DNA of 38,973 nt from positions 1-38,973 of the forward strand of contig CAYFHK010000008.1 of NCBI GenBank assembly GCA_964342585.1, written 5' to 3'. The notes under the pieces are model-generated. The model was not told the origin of the DNA. It worked only from the letters and a program-made list of their open reading frames with translations, and did no database searches. The position numbers and the translations under genes are program-made. This stretch comes from Parvularcula sp964342585. Lineage in GTDB: Bacteria; Pseudomonadota; Alphaproteobacteria; Caulobacterales; Parvularculaceae. Below, piece after piece: positions 13,400-21,814 of the stretch (the stretch's first letter is position 1; the number at the start of each line of letters is the position of its first letter).

Positions 13400-15598
13400 T
13401 TACGCAGCGGCCTCGTAGACACCCTGGCCTTTAGACGCGAGGTCACGGAACTTCGCGGGCGGCGCAAACCGCTCACCGTGTTTCTGCGCCAGGCGCTCCG
13501 CCGTGCGGACAAACTCTTCAACACCAACGGTGTCGATATGGCTCATCGGACCACCGGTCCAAGGCGCGAAGCCCCAACCGAAAATCGCGCCAAGATCGGC
13601 CGATTGCGGATCATGCACCACATCGCGGTCATACATGCGCGCCGCGGCTGTAAGCTGTACATAAAGAAGACGTTCTTTAACCTCATCGGCGGTCGGCTGA
13701 TCTTCTTTCAGCGGGAAATGCTCCGAAAGGCCGGGCCAGAAGTATTTCTTCGAGCCATCATCTGGGTACTCATAAAAGCCTTTGCCGACCTTTTTGCCCT
13801 TGCGGCCAAGCTTTTCAACAAAGAGTTGAAGCAAGTCTTCAACGCCCGTCCCCTGATAATTATCGCCCTCTTCCGCCATGGCGGATTTGGCGATGTTCCA
13901 ACCCAGCTCTTGGCTCGTCTCATCCATCAGCGCGAGCGGTCCAACCGGCATGCCCATGTGGACGGCGCAATTGTCGATCAGCGCGGGGTTGATGCCCTCT
14001 TTCACCATCATCGCCGCCTCGTTGAGGTAAGGCACGACCACGGAGTTGCAGTAGAAGCCGCGCGCGTCAGCCACGACGATTGGCGTCTTCTTAATGGCGC
14101 CCACATAGTCGAGAGCGGCAGCGAGAGCTTTATCGCCCGATCCGGCATGCGGGATGATCTCCACAAGCGGCATCTTATCGACGGGCGAGAAGAAGTGGAT
14201 GCCGATGAACTGATCCGCGCGGGATGAATTCTTCGCCAGATTGCCGATCGGAATGGTCGAGGTATTGGTCGCAAAGACGACATCCGGCTTGATGACGGCC
14301 TCTGTCGCCTTGATAACATCGGCCTTCACCTTAGGGTCTTCAAAGACCGCTTCGATGATCAGATCGACATCAGCGAGATCGTTGTAATCCGTTGTCGGTG
14401 TGATACGGGCGAGCATCGCGTCGGATTTCTCTTGGGTGAGCTTCCCACGAGACACAGCTTTGTCATTGAGTTTGGCAGAATAGCCTTTGCCTTTCTCCGC
14501 ATACTCAATATCGCGGTCGAGAAGCACGACTTCCATGCCTGACTTAGCTGACACATAGGCAATTCCCGCGCCCATCATGCCGGCGCCCAAAACGCCCACT
14601 TTCTTGAGCGACGACTTCGGCACATCTGCTGGCCGGGCCATACCCTTCTCTGCCGCCTGCTTATTGATGAACAGGGTCCGGATCATATTCTTCGCTTGCG
14701 GCTCGAGCAGACACTGCGTGAAGTATTTGCTCTCAATACGCAGGGCCGTGTCGATCGGCACGATCGAGCCTTCGTACACAGCTGAGAGGATACGCTGCAC
14801 AGCTGGGTAGTTGTGGTTGGTTTGCCCCTGCGCCATCGCGGAGGCACCAGCAAAGATTGGCACCACGCGCGGGTCCATCGCCCCTGCGCCACCGGGGATC
14901 TTGAAGCCTTTCTTATCCCACGGCGCAGCAGCCTTCGGGTTCGCCTTCACCCAGTCTTTGGCTTTGGCAACAATTTCCGCATGCGGGGCGATTTCGTCGA
15001 TCAGGCCATAACCCTTGGCTTTTTCTGCATCCATCGGTGCGCCTTGGCTACAGATTTGGATCGCGTTTTGCGCACCCGCCAAGCGAAGGGTCCGTTGCGT
15101 GCCGCCCGCGCCAGGAATCAAGCCCACTTGGACTTCTGGCTGGCCGAACTGGAATTTCCCATTATCCGTGGCCACACGGTAATGGCAGGCAAGCGCCAAC
15201 TCCATGCCGCCGCCGAGCGCAAGGCCATTGACCGCAGCGGCAACAGGCTTCGCGGCGACAGCGCCTTTTTGGAGCTGTTTTGGATCGCGACCGGAAGTCT
15301 CCAGTTTCCGCAACAGCAACTGAAGCCGATAGTTGGCCTCGAAAATGTCCTTCGCCGTGGCGTCTTTCGGCAAGCCGCCCAGCATGGTGAGGTCCGCGCC
15401 TGCGAGGAAGCCGGACTCTTTGCCGGATGTCACCACGACGCCTTTGATCGCATCGTCCGTACAAACTTGGTCGACGGCCTTTTCGAAGTCCTCGATCAGG
15501 TCTTGGTTCCAGACGTTCATCGACTGGCCTGGCAAATCAATTGTGATCAGTGCAATGCCGTCGCCATCAACATCGAGGGTGAGTGTTTTATAGCTCAT
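13400..15598 (-). CDS. fadJ: Fused enoyl-CoA hydratase / 3-hydroxyacyl-CoA dehydrogenase
   Basis: Cytoplasmic multifunctional beta-oxidation enzyme of 732 residues. N-terminal crotonase domain (1-190) has both catalytic Glu: Glu133 in GLALGGGMELALAC and Glu155 in PEVQVGLIPGAGGTQ, with oxyanion-hole loop FLAGADLTML. The NAD-binding dehydrogenase domain starts near 333 with GVLGAGMMGAG (338-345) and carries IGIHFFSPVDKMPLVE with catalytic His468 and Glu480. The C-terminal helical domains cover 510-732. It lies 26 nt downstream of the thiolase, so the pair completes hydration, oxidation and thiolysis. FadB versus FadJ cannot be decided from sequence alone; the solitary pair without acyl-CoA dehydrogenase is common in alphaproteobacteria. 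Confidence 0.94.
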   Translation of the reverse strand: MSYKTLTLDVDGDGIALITIDLPGQSMNVWNQDLIEDFEKAVDQVCTDDAIKGVVVTSGKESGFLAGADLTMLGGLPKDATAKDIFEANYRLQLLLRKLETSGRDPKQLQKGAVAAKPVAAAVNGLALGGGMELALACHYRVATDNGKFQFGQPEVQVGLIPGAGGTQRTLRLAGAQNAIQICSQGAPMDAEKAKGYGLIDEIAPHAEIVAKAKDWVKANPKAAAPWDKKGFKIPGGAGAMDPRVVPIFAGASAMAQGQTNHNYPAVQRILSAVYEGSIVPIDTALRIESKYFTQCLLEPQAKNMIRTLFINKQAAEKGMARPADVPKSSLKKVGVLGAGMMGAGIAYVSAKSGMEVVLLDRDIEYAEKGKGYSAKLNDKAVSRGKLTQEKSDAMLARITPTTDYNDLADVDLIIEAVFEDPKVKADVIKATEAVIKPDVVFATNTSTIPIGNLAKNSSRADQFIGIHFFSPVDKMPLVEIIPHAGSGDKALAAALDYVGAIKKTPIVVADARGFYCNSVVVPYLNEAAMMVKEGINPALIDNCAVHMGMPVGPLALMDETSQELGWNIAKSAMAEEGDNYQGTGVEDLLQLFVEKLGRKGKKVGKGFYEYPDDGSKKYFWPGLSEHFPLKEDQPTADEVKERLLYVQLTAAARMYDRDVVHDPQSADLGAIFGWGFAPWTGGPMSHIDTVGVEEFVRTAERLAQKHGERFAPPAKFRDLASKGQGVYEAAA

Positions 15599-15624
15599 CA
15601 GTATCTCTCCTAATCGTGCTGCGC

Positions 15625-16836
15625 TTACACGCGCTCGATGATTGTTGCTGTGCCCATGCCGCCGCCGATGCAGAGCGTCACGAGGGCCGTGCCTTTGCCC
15701 GTCCGCTCTAGTTCATCGAGCGCGGTGCCAAGGATCATCGCGCCGGTCGCGCCCATGGGGTGACCCATGGCAATCGCGCCGCCATTGACGTTGATCTCTG
15801 AGTGATCGAGCTCCATGGCTTGCATGTAGCGGAGCACCACCGACGCGAAGGCTTCGTTCAATTCCCAAAGGTCGATATCGGCCTTGGTCATGCCGTTCCG
15901 CTCAAGGATCTTCTTTGTGACGAATTCAGGGCCGGTGAGCATGATCGTCGGCTCTGAGCCGACGCTTGCCATGGCGCGAATCCGGGCACGAGGCTTGAGC
16001 CCGGCGCGCTCACCCGCTTCTTTCGACCCGATCAACACCGCGGCGGCGCCATCAACGATGCCCGAAGAGTTTGCGGCCGTGTGTACGTGGTTGATGCGCT
16101 CAAGCTCGGGATAGCGTTGCAGCGCCACCTTATCGAAGCCCGGCATCATTTCGCCCATCATTTGGAAAGAAGGCTGCAGCGATCCCATCGCTTGCATATC
16201 CGTATTCGGACGGATCGTTTCGTCACGATCGAGCACAACCTCACCGATCACATCCTTTACCGGCACGACGGATTTGTTGAAGTCGCCGCGCTCCCATGAT
16301 GCCGCCGCGCGCTTGTGCGATTCGAGCGCGTAAGCGTCTGCATCGTCGCGGGAGATGCCATATTTTGTAGCGATGATATCGGCAGAGATCCCCTGGGGCA
16401 CGACGTAGTTTTTGAAGGCCACATCGGGGTCGGTCATGATCGCGCCACCATCGGCGCCCATCGGCACACGGCTCATCGCTTCGACGCCGCCGCCGATCGC
16501 CATCATCGCCTCGCCGGATTTGACCTTCGCCGCAGCGAGGTTCACCGACTCAAGCGCTGAGGCGCAAAACCGATTCACCTGAAACCCAGCGGTCTGCTGA
16601 TCGTAACCGGCCATCAGGACGGAGGTGCGGGCGACATTTGCCCCCTGCTCACCCACCGGCATGACGCAGCCATAGATCACATCATCAACAAGCGTCGTAT
16701 CGAGCTCATTGCGGTCGCGCACCGCTTCCAAGACTTGCGCACCGAGTTGGACAGGGGTGATTTCGTGGAGGGCGCCATCGGGCTTGCCTTTGCCGCGCGG
16801 TGTTCTAACCGCATCAAAAATATAGGCTTCGGACAT
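15625..16836 (-). CDS. fadA: Acetyl-CoA C-acyltransferase (3-ketoacyl-CoA thiolase)
   Basis: Thiolase of 403 residues that cleaves 3-ketoacyl-CoA with CoA to acetyl-CoA and a shortened acyl-CoA. The full catalytic set is visible: nucleophile Cys91 in VNRFCASALE, NEAFA loop, His359 in GAIAMGHPMGATGA, and Cys389 in LCIGGGMG. AAGGAG precedes the ATG. It is the first gene of a two-gene leftward operon with the hydratase/dehydrogenase fusion, which argues for beta-oxidation over a biosynthetic acetoacetyl-CoA thiolase role. A perfect GGCCGC-GAA-GCGGCC hairpin lies at 16865-16879 in its presumed leader. Confidence 0.94.
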   Translation of the reverse strand: MSEAYIFDAVRTPRGKGKPDGALHEITPVQLGAQVLEAVRDRNELDTTLVDDVIYGCVMPVGEQGANVARTSVLMAGYDQQTAGFQVNRFCASALESVNLAAAKVKSGEAMMAIGGGVEAMSRVPMGADGGAIMTDPDVAFKNYVVPQGISADIIATKYGISRDDADAYALESHKRAAASWERGDFNKSVVPVKDVIGEVVLDRDETIRPNTDMQAMGSLQPSFQMMGEMMPGFDKVALQRYPELERINHVHTAANSSGIVDGAAAVLIGSKEAGERAGLKPRARIRAMASVGSEPTIMLTGPEFVTKKILERNGMTKADIDLWELNEAFASVVLRYMQAMELDHSEINVNGGAIAMGHPMGATGAMILGTALDELERTGKGTALVTLCIGGGMGTATIIERV

Positions 16837-17081
16837 AAATCGGTCTCCTTAGAACCTCAAATCGGGCCGCGAAGCGGCCGTTTCATCCGCATCTAGTCGG
16901 TTGGGCCGCGCACCGCAATCGATGATCGCATGACCGCTAACGGCGCCTTACCGTGAAAAATGAGACACCCAGCACGCCGTGAGCGCAAGCATTCGCTATT
17001 CCTATGTGGGGCGAGCGCGGCTCAGCAAGGCGTGTGGAATTTTCAAAGCCAACAAAAGCTGGTAGCGCAGCCCGACCATCG

Positions 17082-17157
17082 GGGCCCGTAGCTCAATGGT
17101 TAGAGCTGGCGGCTCATAACCGCTAGGTTGGGGGTTCGAGTCCCTCCGGGCCTACCA
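17082..17157 (+). tRNA. tRNA with CAT anticodon, resembles tRNA-Ile2 (lysidine type) or elongator tRNA-Met
   Basis: A 76-nt cloverleaf with encoded CCA. Acceptor GGGCCCG pairs with CGGGCCT (G1-U72 wobble); D stem GCTC/GAGC; anticodon stem GGCGG/CCGCT with loop CTCATAA and anticodon CAT at 17115-17117; T stem GGGGG/CCCTC-type with TTCGAGT loop. The body resembles E. coli tRNA-Ile2 rather than Met: C4-G69 and C5-G68 pairs, G27-U43 wobble, and the AATGGTTAGAGC D arm. Those C-G pairs are recognised by TilS, which makes lysidine at C34 to read AUA. Automated tools often label it Met; I favour Ile2 but cannot prove it. Confidence 0.9.
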
Positions 17158-17269
17158 CCCTCAAGAGCTGAGCGGAGCGCCCTCCACGAAACGCTCTGGT
17201 AGGGAATGTAACGCATCCTACATCTTCCCCAGGCGACCACTCTGACCGCCGCTAAGAGGACTGAGACCG

Positions 17270-17734
17270 ATGATTTTTGCTCATCTCATTGCTGCCGCCG
17301 CAGCTTCAGTTGCGCCGCTCGACGTCTACGGCGTTTGGGAGTCCCACGACGGCACCTCGAAGATTGAGATCACCGATTGCGGAAACGGCACCCCTTGCGG
17401 ATATATCCGTTGGGTCGAATACGAAGTTCCCGACGTTTATACCGATGGGGTACTGCGCGATGGGTACAACAAAGACAAAGCGCTCCAGACACGGCCGATC
17501 ATTGGGCTCCAACTGCTCGGCGACTTCGAAAGCGCGCGCAGCCAATGGCGTCGCGGCGAGATCTATGACCCGGAAACCGGCAATACCTACCGCGCATCCC
17601 TCAAACGCGCAGATGGCGACACGCTCGAAATTCAAGGCTGCGTCGCGGTCATGTGTCAGACGATTGAGTGGACCGCGAGCACCCTCTCCGAAAAAGAGCG
17701 CCAAGAAGCGCAGCGCATGACGCCCACCCGCTGA
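17270..17734 (+). CDS. Exported DUF2147 protein
   Basis: 154-residue small exported protein. A short signal peptide (about 1-16, MIFAHLIAAAAASVAP) precedes a DUF2147 domain. Recognisable features are GVWESHDGTSKIEITDCG, CGYIRWV, the LQTRPIIGLQLLGDF segment, WRRGEIYDPETGNTYRA and LEIQGCVAVMCQTIEW. Four Cys in the mature part (CGNGTPC pair and GCVAVMC pair) are suited to disulfides in the periplasm. The family is a lipocalin-like beta structure of unknown function, common in proteobacteria and bacteroidetes. It is convergent with the chemotaxis gene and follows the tRNA after 112 nt. Confidence 0.87.
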   Translation: MIFAHLIAAAAASVAPLDVYGVWESHDGTSKIEITDCGNGTPCGYIRWVEYEVPDVYTDGVLRDGYNKDKALQTRPIIGLQLLGDFESARSQWRRGEIYDPETGNTYRASLKRADGDTLEIQGCVAVMCQTIEWTASTLSEKERQEAQRMTPTR

Positions 17735-17764
17735 ACTCAAAAGCTCAGTGTGCGGCGGTGCGCG

Positions 17765-19513
17765 TTAGGCCGCCCGCCGATTGCTCTTCGCGGAGCCTTC
17801 CAGTGTGAAGCGACCACACAGTTTGTCGAGGCTAGCCGCCAAATCGGTCGCCTGAACGGTCGCGGCCTGTGTTTCTTCCGACAACGCCGCGTTTTGCTGG
17901 GTCATCGCATCCAGCTCCCCGAAGGATTTGAGCACGTCCTCGAGCGACGCGACCTGGCTGCGGCACGACTCAGCGATCGTCGAGACTTTCTTCGTGATGT
18001 CGTCGACCGCTGACACGGCTGTCTCGATCCGCGTCTTTGCCGTGCCGATGCGGTCCACGCCTTCGGCCACGTCCGCTGACGACCGTTCAATCAAATCACG
18101 GATGTCTTTACTGGCCGCTTGCGTGTTTTCAGACAGGCTGCGGATTTCCGCCGCCACGACGGCAAAGCCTTTGCCTGCCTCGCCCGCCCGTGCCGCCTCG
18201 ACCGACGCGTTGAGCGAGAGAAGCGAGGTCTGGAACGAAATGTTTTCGATTGTCTGCAGGATGTCGCCGACGCGTGCGGAGGATTCTTCGATTTTCTGGA
18301 TGGCCACGGTGGCCTCTTCCATGGCAATGCCGCCGCTTTCCACCTCTTTTAAAATGTTGGTGGCAGCGACTGCCGCGGTGTCCGCCGTTTGCGTGTGACT
18401 GTTCATCGTATCGGACAGACCGCGCATCGCGCCGTTGGTCTCGTCGAGGAAGCCGGACATTGTGGCAGCGCGCTGGGACAGCTGATCGGACCCAATTTTG
18501 ATTTCCGACATGGTCTCAGCGAGCTGTTTCGACGCGCCCTGAATCTCACCGATCATCACATGCAGCTGATGCACAGTGGTGTTCACATCGCGGGACAAGG
18601 AGCCCAACAGGCCGCCAAACTCTTTTTGTACGGATTGGGTGAGATCAGCACGTGCGACAGCGCTCATCACTTGCGCCGCAGAGCCAACACCGTCTTCAAC
18701 GCGCTCGAGCAGCCTGTTCACCGCCGCGGCGAGCCGATCAATATTCTCATCACCGAATTGTTGTGTGATGCGCTGTGAGAAATCGCCGTCGCGCGCCGCT
18801 TCAACAACGCCAGTGAATGCTGTGCTCAGCTCACGCATCACGCGATCGCGCTCTTCGGCACTGCGGATTTCAGTCTGTCTCGCGGCCTCTTCACGCTCTT
18901 CCTGCATACGGCGCTCATCATCTAGGCGTTCTTTAGCCAGACGTTCCGTCTCCGCGGCTTTGGCTTGCGCATCGTGAAGATGTTGATCAGCCGCCGACAT
19001 TGCCGCGGAAAGCTTATTAATCATCCAGATGAGCGCCCCGGTTTCAGCGACAACGATCACCGCATGCACACCGACACGGATGAAATTCGCCCCATCGGGG
19101 AAGACAAACGCCGGCAGTGTAAAGTTGAGCAAAAGGTGGTGCACGGCCGTTGCACCGGCTGCTGCCAAGATGGCTTTGCGATCGCAAAGCAGTGCCGTCA
19201 CCGCCAACATGGCGAAAAACAGCATGTGCATATCAAGCTGCCAAGGATGCCCTGCGAACACGAACAACATGACCGCCGGCCCCAGCGCCATGGACCCCCC
19301 AATCAGCATCCGGGTTTGCGGCGTGTTCGCGTCGCGGCGGTTGAGTAAGAACAGCCCACCCGCGCATAGCGCGATGATCAAAAATGCCGGGATCGCCCGA
19401 ACCGGCGCCACAAACAACGCAGCCAGCGGCGCAAACACGGCGAAGCTCGCAATCGATCCAATAAGGACCGTGCAAGCATTAGACTGTAGTCGCTCGATCG
19501 TGGTCGTCGTCAT
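17765..19513 (-). CDS. Methyl-accepting chemotaxis protein with 6-TM N-terminal sensor
   Basis: Signal transducer of 582 residues. About six transmembrane segments lie in residues 10-168 with no large periplasmic loop; His residues sit at helix ends or inside (His89, 96, 125, 126, 150), as in GHPWQLDMHMLFF and AVHHLLLNF. A charged coiled coil (170-235) leads to HAMP-like helices (GDFSQRI, LAAAVNRLLERV, and ARADLTQSV), then the methyl-accepting domain. The highly conserved CheA/CheW-binding hairpin is at 422-460 (ISFQTSLLSLNASVEAARAG, GKGFAVVAAEIRSL). No CheR-docking pentapeptide at the C-terminus. ATG 19513 forms an ATGA overlap with the upstream small gene. No che or flagellar genes in the window. 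Confidence 0.93.
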   Translation of the reverse strand: MTTTTIERLQSNACTVLIGSIASFAVFAPLAALFVAPVRAIPAFLIIALCAGGLFLLNRRDANTPQTRMLIGGSMALGPAVMLFVFAGHPWQLDMHMLFFAMLAVTALLCDRKAILAAAGATAVHHLLLNFTLPAFVFPDGANFIRVGVHAVIVVAETGALIWMINKLSAAMSAADQHLHDAQAKAAETERLAKERLDDERRMQEEREEAARQTEIRSAEERDRVMRELSTAFTGVVEAARDGDFSQRITQQFGDENIDRLAAAVNRLLERVEDGVGSAAQVMSAVARADLTQSVQKEFGGLLGSLSRDVNTTVHQLHVMIGEIQGASKQLAETMSEIKIGSDQLSQRAATMSGFLDETNGAMRGLSDTMNSHTQTADTAAVAATNILKEVESGGIAMEEATVAIQKIEESSARVGDILQTIENISFQTSLLSLNASVEAARAGEAGKGFAVVAAEIRSLSENTQAASKDIRDLIERSSADVAEGVDRIGTAKTRIETAVSAVDDITKKVSTIAESCRSQVASLEDVLKSFGELDAMTQQNAALSEETQAATVQATDLAASLDKLCGRFTLEGSAKSNRRAA

Positions 19514-19908
19514 GAGAGGCTCCCGAACGTAGAGGGCGAAGCTGTGCCCGCACAAAGGGCGGAAATCGAAAGATTGACGCTGAACAACGCATTGGCACGT
19601 TCACGCAGGCTGCCGTGGCGCGCGCCATCAGATTGCGGTTTCGTCTTCACCAAGACAGCGTTTTGGCGAGGTTGGCCGAGGATGAAGACGTCACTCGCCG
19701 CCGTGCGGGCGACCGCCTCCTCCGCGGATATCCAAGGCGGAAAGACCAGCAGGACAGGTGCATCCTCCGCGCGGATCGTCAGCGGCACGATGAGGCCCGC
19801 GCCCCACGCCAGAACGATCAATGCGACTGGGAGACTCTTTCCCACTTGCCCGACTCCGATGCCCGCCTCGCGAGCGCCTGCCTCTTCAAACATCGCATTG
19901 GTTAGCAA
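19510..19908 (-). CDS. Small single-pass membrane protein coupled to the chemotaxis gene
   Basis: Hypothetical protein of about 132 residues starting at TTG 19908, or 127 residues from ATG 19893; neither has a clear Shine-Dalgarno. One transmembrane helix (LPVALIVLAWGAGLIVPLTI) is followed by a soluble domain beginning APVLLVFPPWISAEEAVART, a motif I associate with short alphaproteobacterial membrane proteins of unknown function, and ending in a Ser/Ala-rich segment with one Cys. Its stop overlaps the chemotaxis start as ATGA, so the two are probably co-translated and may act together as sensor partner and transducer (inference). The opposite strand is open through this region but shows no family features. 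Confidence 0.68.
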   Translation of the reverse strand: MLTNAMFEEAGAREAGIGVGQVGKSLPVALIVLAWGAGLIVPLTIRAEDAPVLLVFPPWISAEEAVARTAASDVFILGQPRQNAVLVKTKPQSDGARHGSLRERANALFSVNLSISALCAGTASPSTFGSLS

Positions 19909-19993
19909 ATCTAAATTAAGAAGAGATTTTAGTCGGGGTCATATCCCCACGACAGTCCTGGTCGTCGAAGAAGCGCTAAGCTATGTGCGCGCC

Positions 19994-21814
19994 ATGGCGC
20001 CACCGCTTCTCTCCCTTCGTGATATCCATCTGACCTTCGGCGGCACCGCGCTCATCGAGCGGGCTGATCTGATCGTCGCAGAAGGCGATCGCATTGCGCT
20101 TGTCGGGCGCAATGGTTCCGGCAAATCCACCTTCATGAAAATCGCGGCCGGCATCGTTGAAGCCGATCGCGGTGACCGCAGCTTCCGCAGTGGCGCGACC
20201 TGGCGATACCTCGAACAGGATCCTGTCTTCACAGGCTTTGAAACCCTTGAAGATGTGGTCCGCGATGGGCTTGGCCCTGGCGATCCCGATCACCTGGTAC
20301 AGCAAACCATGGAAGAGTTGCAGATTGATCCCTGCCGCGCGCCAAACGGCTTGTCCGGCGGCGAAGCCCGTCGTGTTGCCCTCGCCCGCGCGCTGGCGCC
20401 GGACCCGGAGATCCTGCTGCTCGATGAGCCGACAAACCATCTGGACCTGCCGACCATCACCTGGCTCGAGCGGACGCTACTGGCGCGGCGTGGTGCGCTG
20501 GTCGTCATCAGTCACGACCGACGGTTTCTCGAAAACCTGACCAACAAAACCGTGTGGCTCGATCGCGGCGAAACGCGTGAGCTTGGGCAAGGCTTCAAGG
20601 CCTTTGAGGAATGGCGTGATGAGATCTTCGCCGAAGAAGAGCGCGATGCGCATAAACTTGCACGAAAGATCGTCAGAGAGGAGCATTGGCTCCGCTATGG
20701 GGTGACGGCGCGGCGAAAACGGAATGTTCGCAGACTGAGCGAACTGAACGCCCTTCGCGAGAAGAAGGCCACGCTGAACCGGCCGCAAGGCAGTGTGAGT
20801 ATGAACGCGTCGGAAGCCGAGTCGTCCGGCAAAAAGGTCATCGATGCCCGAAATCTTTCCTTCGCCTATGGTGACCGGCCAATCGTCACCGACTTCACTT
20901 TGCGGCTTCTTCGAGGCGACCGGGTCGGTGTTGCTGGTCCGAACGGCGCCGGGAAGACGACTTTGCTCCGCCTGCTGACCGGTGAGATTGATCCCCAGAA
21001 TGGCAGCGTCGAGCACGGGACAAAGCTCGAAATCGTGACCCTCGATCAGCAGCGCGCCGGTCTGAAAGAAGCCACTCGCCTTGTGGATGCGGTGACCGGC
21101 GGCCGCGGCGACATGGTGTCGGTCGGCGGCGAACAACGTCACGCGATGAGTTATCTCAAGGATTTTCTGTTCACCCCAGATCAAGCCCGCCAGCCCATCT
21201 CTGCCCTATCGGGTGGCGAGCGCGGACGGCTGGCCCTTGCAATCGCCCTGGCCCGCCCTTCAAATCTGCTCATCCTCGACGAGCCGACAAATGATCTCGA
21301 TCTTGAGACGCTAGACGTCTTAGAAGAAGTCCTGACGGCTTATCAGGGCACGATCATTTTGGTGAGCCACGACCGGGACTTTCTCGATCGGATCGTGACC
21401 TCGGTGATCGCGCCCGTCCCCGATGAGGGCGCCGGGCGTTGGCGCGAATATGTGGGCGGGTATACCGAGATGGTCGCGACCCAAGCCGCGAAAACCAAAC
21501 CTGTCGTCGGCAGCAGCCCAGCGACCACTCGGCCCACGGATCGCTCTGACGACCAGAAGCCGACCCAGGCACGCACGGCCAAACTGACGTATAAGGAAAA
21601 ATATGCGCTTGAAATCTTGCCCGGGCGGATGGCTGATCTTGAAGCAGAGATCGCGCAGCACGAAAAGACGCTGGCCGACCCCACCCTCTTCATGACCGAT
21701 CACGCCGCATTTGAAACCGCGACCCAGGGCCTCGCGAAAGCGCAGGCGGCCTTGGCAGCAGCTGAAGAGGAGTGGCTCGAAATTGAGATGAAGCGAGAGG
21801 CGCTAGAAGGATGA
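19994..21814 (+). CDS. uup: ABC-F family ATPase, Uup type
   Basis: Soluble twin-ATPase of 606 residues without membrane domains; ABC-F proteins act on the ribosome, and Uup is linked to ribosome assembly and to genome stability. First cassette: Walker A GRNGSGKS (38-45), signature LSGGEARRVALARAL (120 on), LLLDEPTNHLD (141-151). A linker helix (EWRDEIFAEEERDAHKLA) precedes the second cassette with GPNGAGKTT, LSGGERGRLALAIAL and LILDEPTNDLD. The C-terminal 70 residues form an acidic coiled coil (EKYALEILPGRMADLEAEIA on), typical of Uup. The open frame continues 150 codons upstream across a divergent gene, but family alignment begins at ATG 19994. The stop overlaps the next gene (ATGA). Confidence 0.94.
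   Translation: MAPPLLSLRDIHLTFGGTALIERADLIVAEGDRIALVGRNGSGKSTFMKIAAGIVEADRGDRSFRSGATWRYLEQDPVFTGFETLEDVVRDGLGPGDPDHLVQQTMEELQIDPCRAPNGLSGGEARRVALARALAPDPEILLLDEPTNHLDLPTITWLERTLLARRGALVVISHDRRFLENLTNKTVWLDRGETRELGQGFKAFEEWRDEIFAEEERDAHKLARKIVREEHWLRYGVTARRKRNVRRLSELNALREKKATLNRPQGSVSMNASEAESSGKKVIDARNLSFAYGDRPIVTDFTLRLLRGDRVGVAGPNGAGKTTLLRLLTGEIDPQNGSVEHGTKLEIVTLDQQRAGLKEATRLVDAVTGGRGDMVSVGGEQRHAMSYLKDFLFTPDQARQPISALSGGERGRLALAIALARPSNLLILDEPTNDLDLETLDVLEEVLTAYQGTIILVSHDRDFLDRIVTSVIAPVPDEGAGRWREYVGGYTEMVATQAAKTKPVVGSSPATTRPTDRSDDQKPTQARTAKLTYKEKYALEILPGRMADLEAEIAQHEKTLADPTLFMTDHAAFETATQGLAKAQAALAAAEEEWLEIEMKREALEG

Noticed and set aside
14813..15613. 266-codon open frame opposite the fadJ-like gene
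   Set aside because: Antisense shadow of the crotonase domain, whose motifs on the minus strand are complete.
16865..16879. Perfect GGCCGC-GAA-GCGGCC hairpin before fadA, considered as a terminator
   Set aside because: No T run follows on the minus strand and only three T on the + strand; no gene ends here. Kept only as a note in the fadA entry.
19544..19993. In-frame 150-codon N-terminal extension of the ABC-F protein
   Set aside because: It would run across the divergent membrane-protein gene and has no family similarity; ABC-F sequence begins at ATG 19994.
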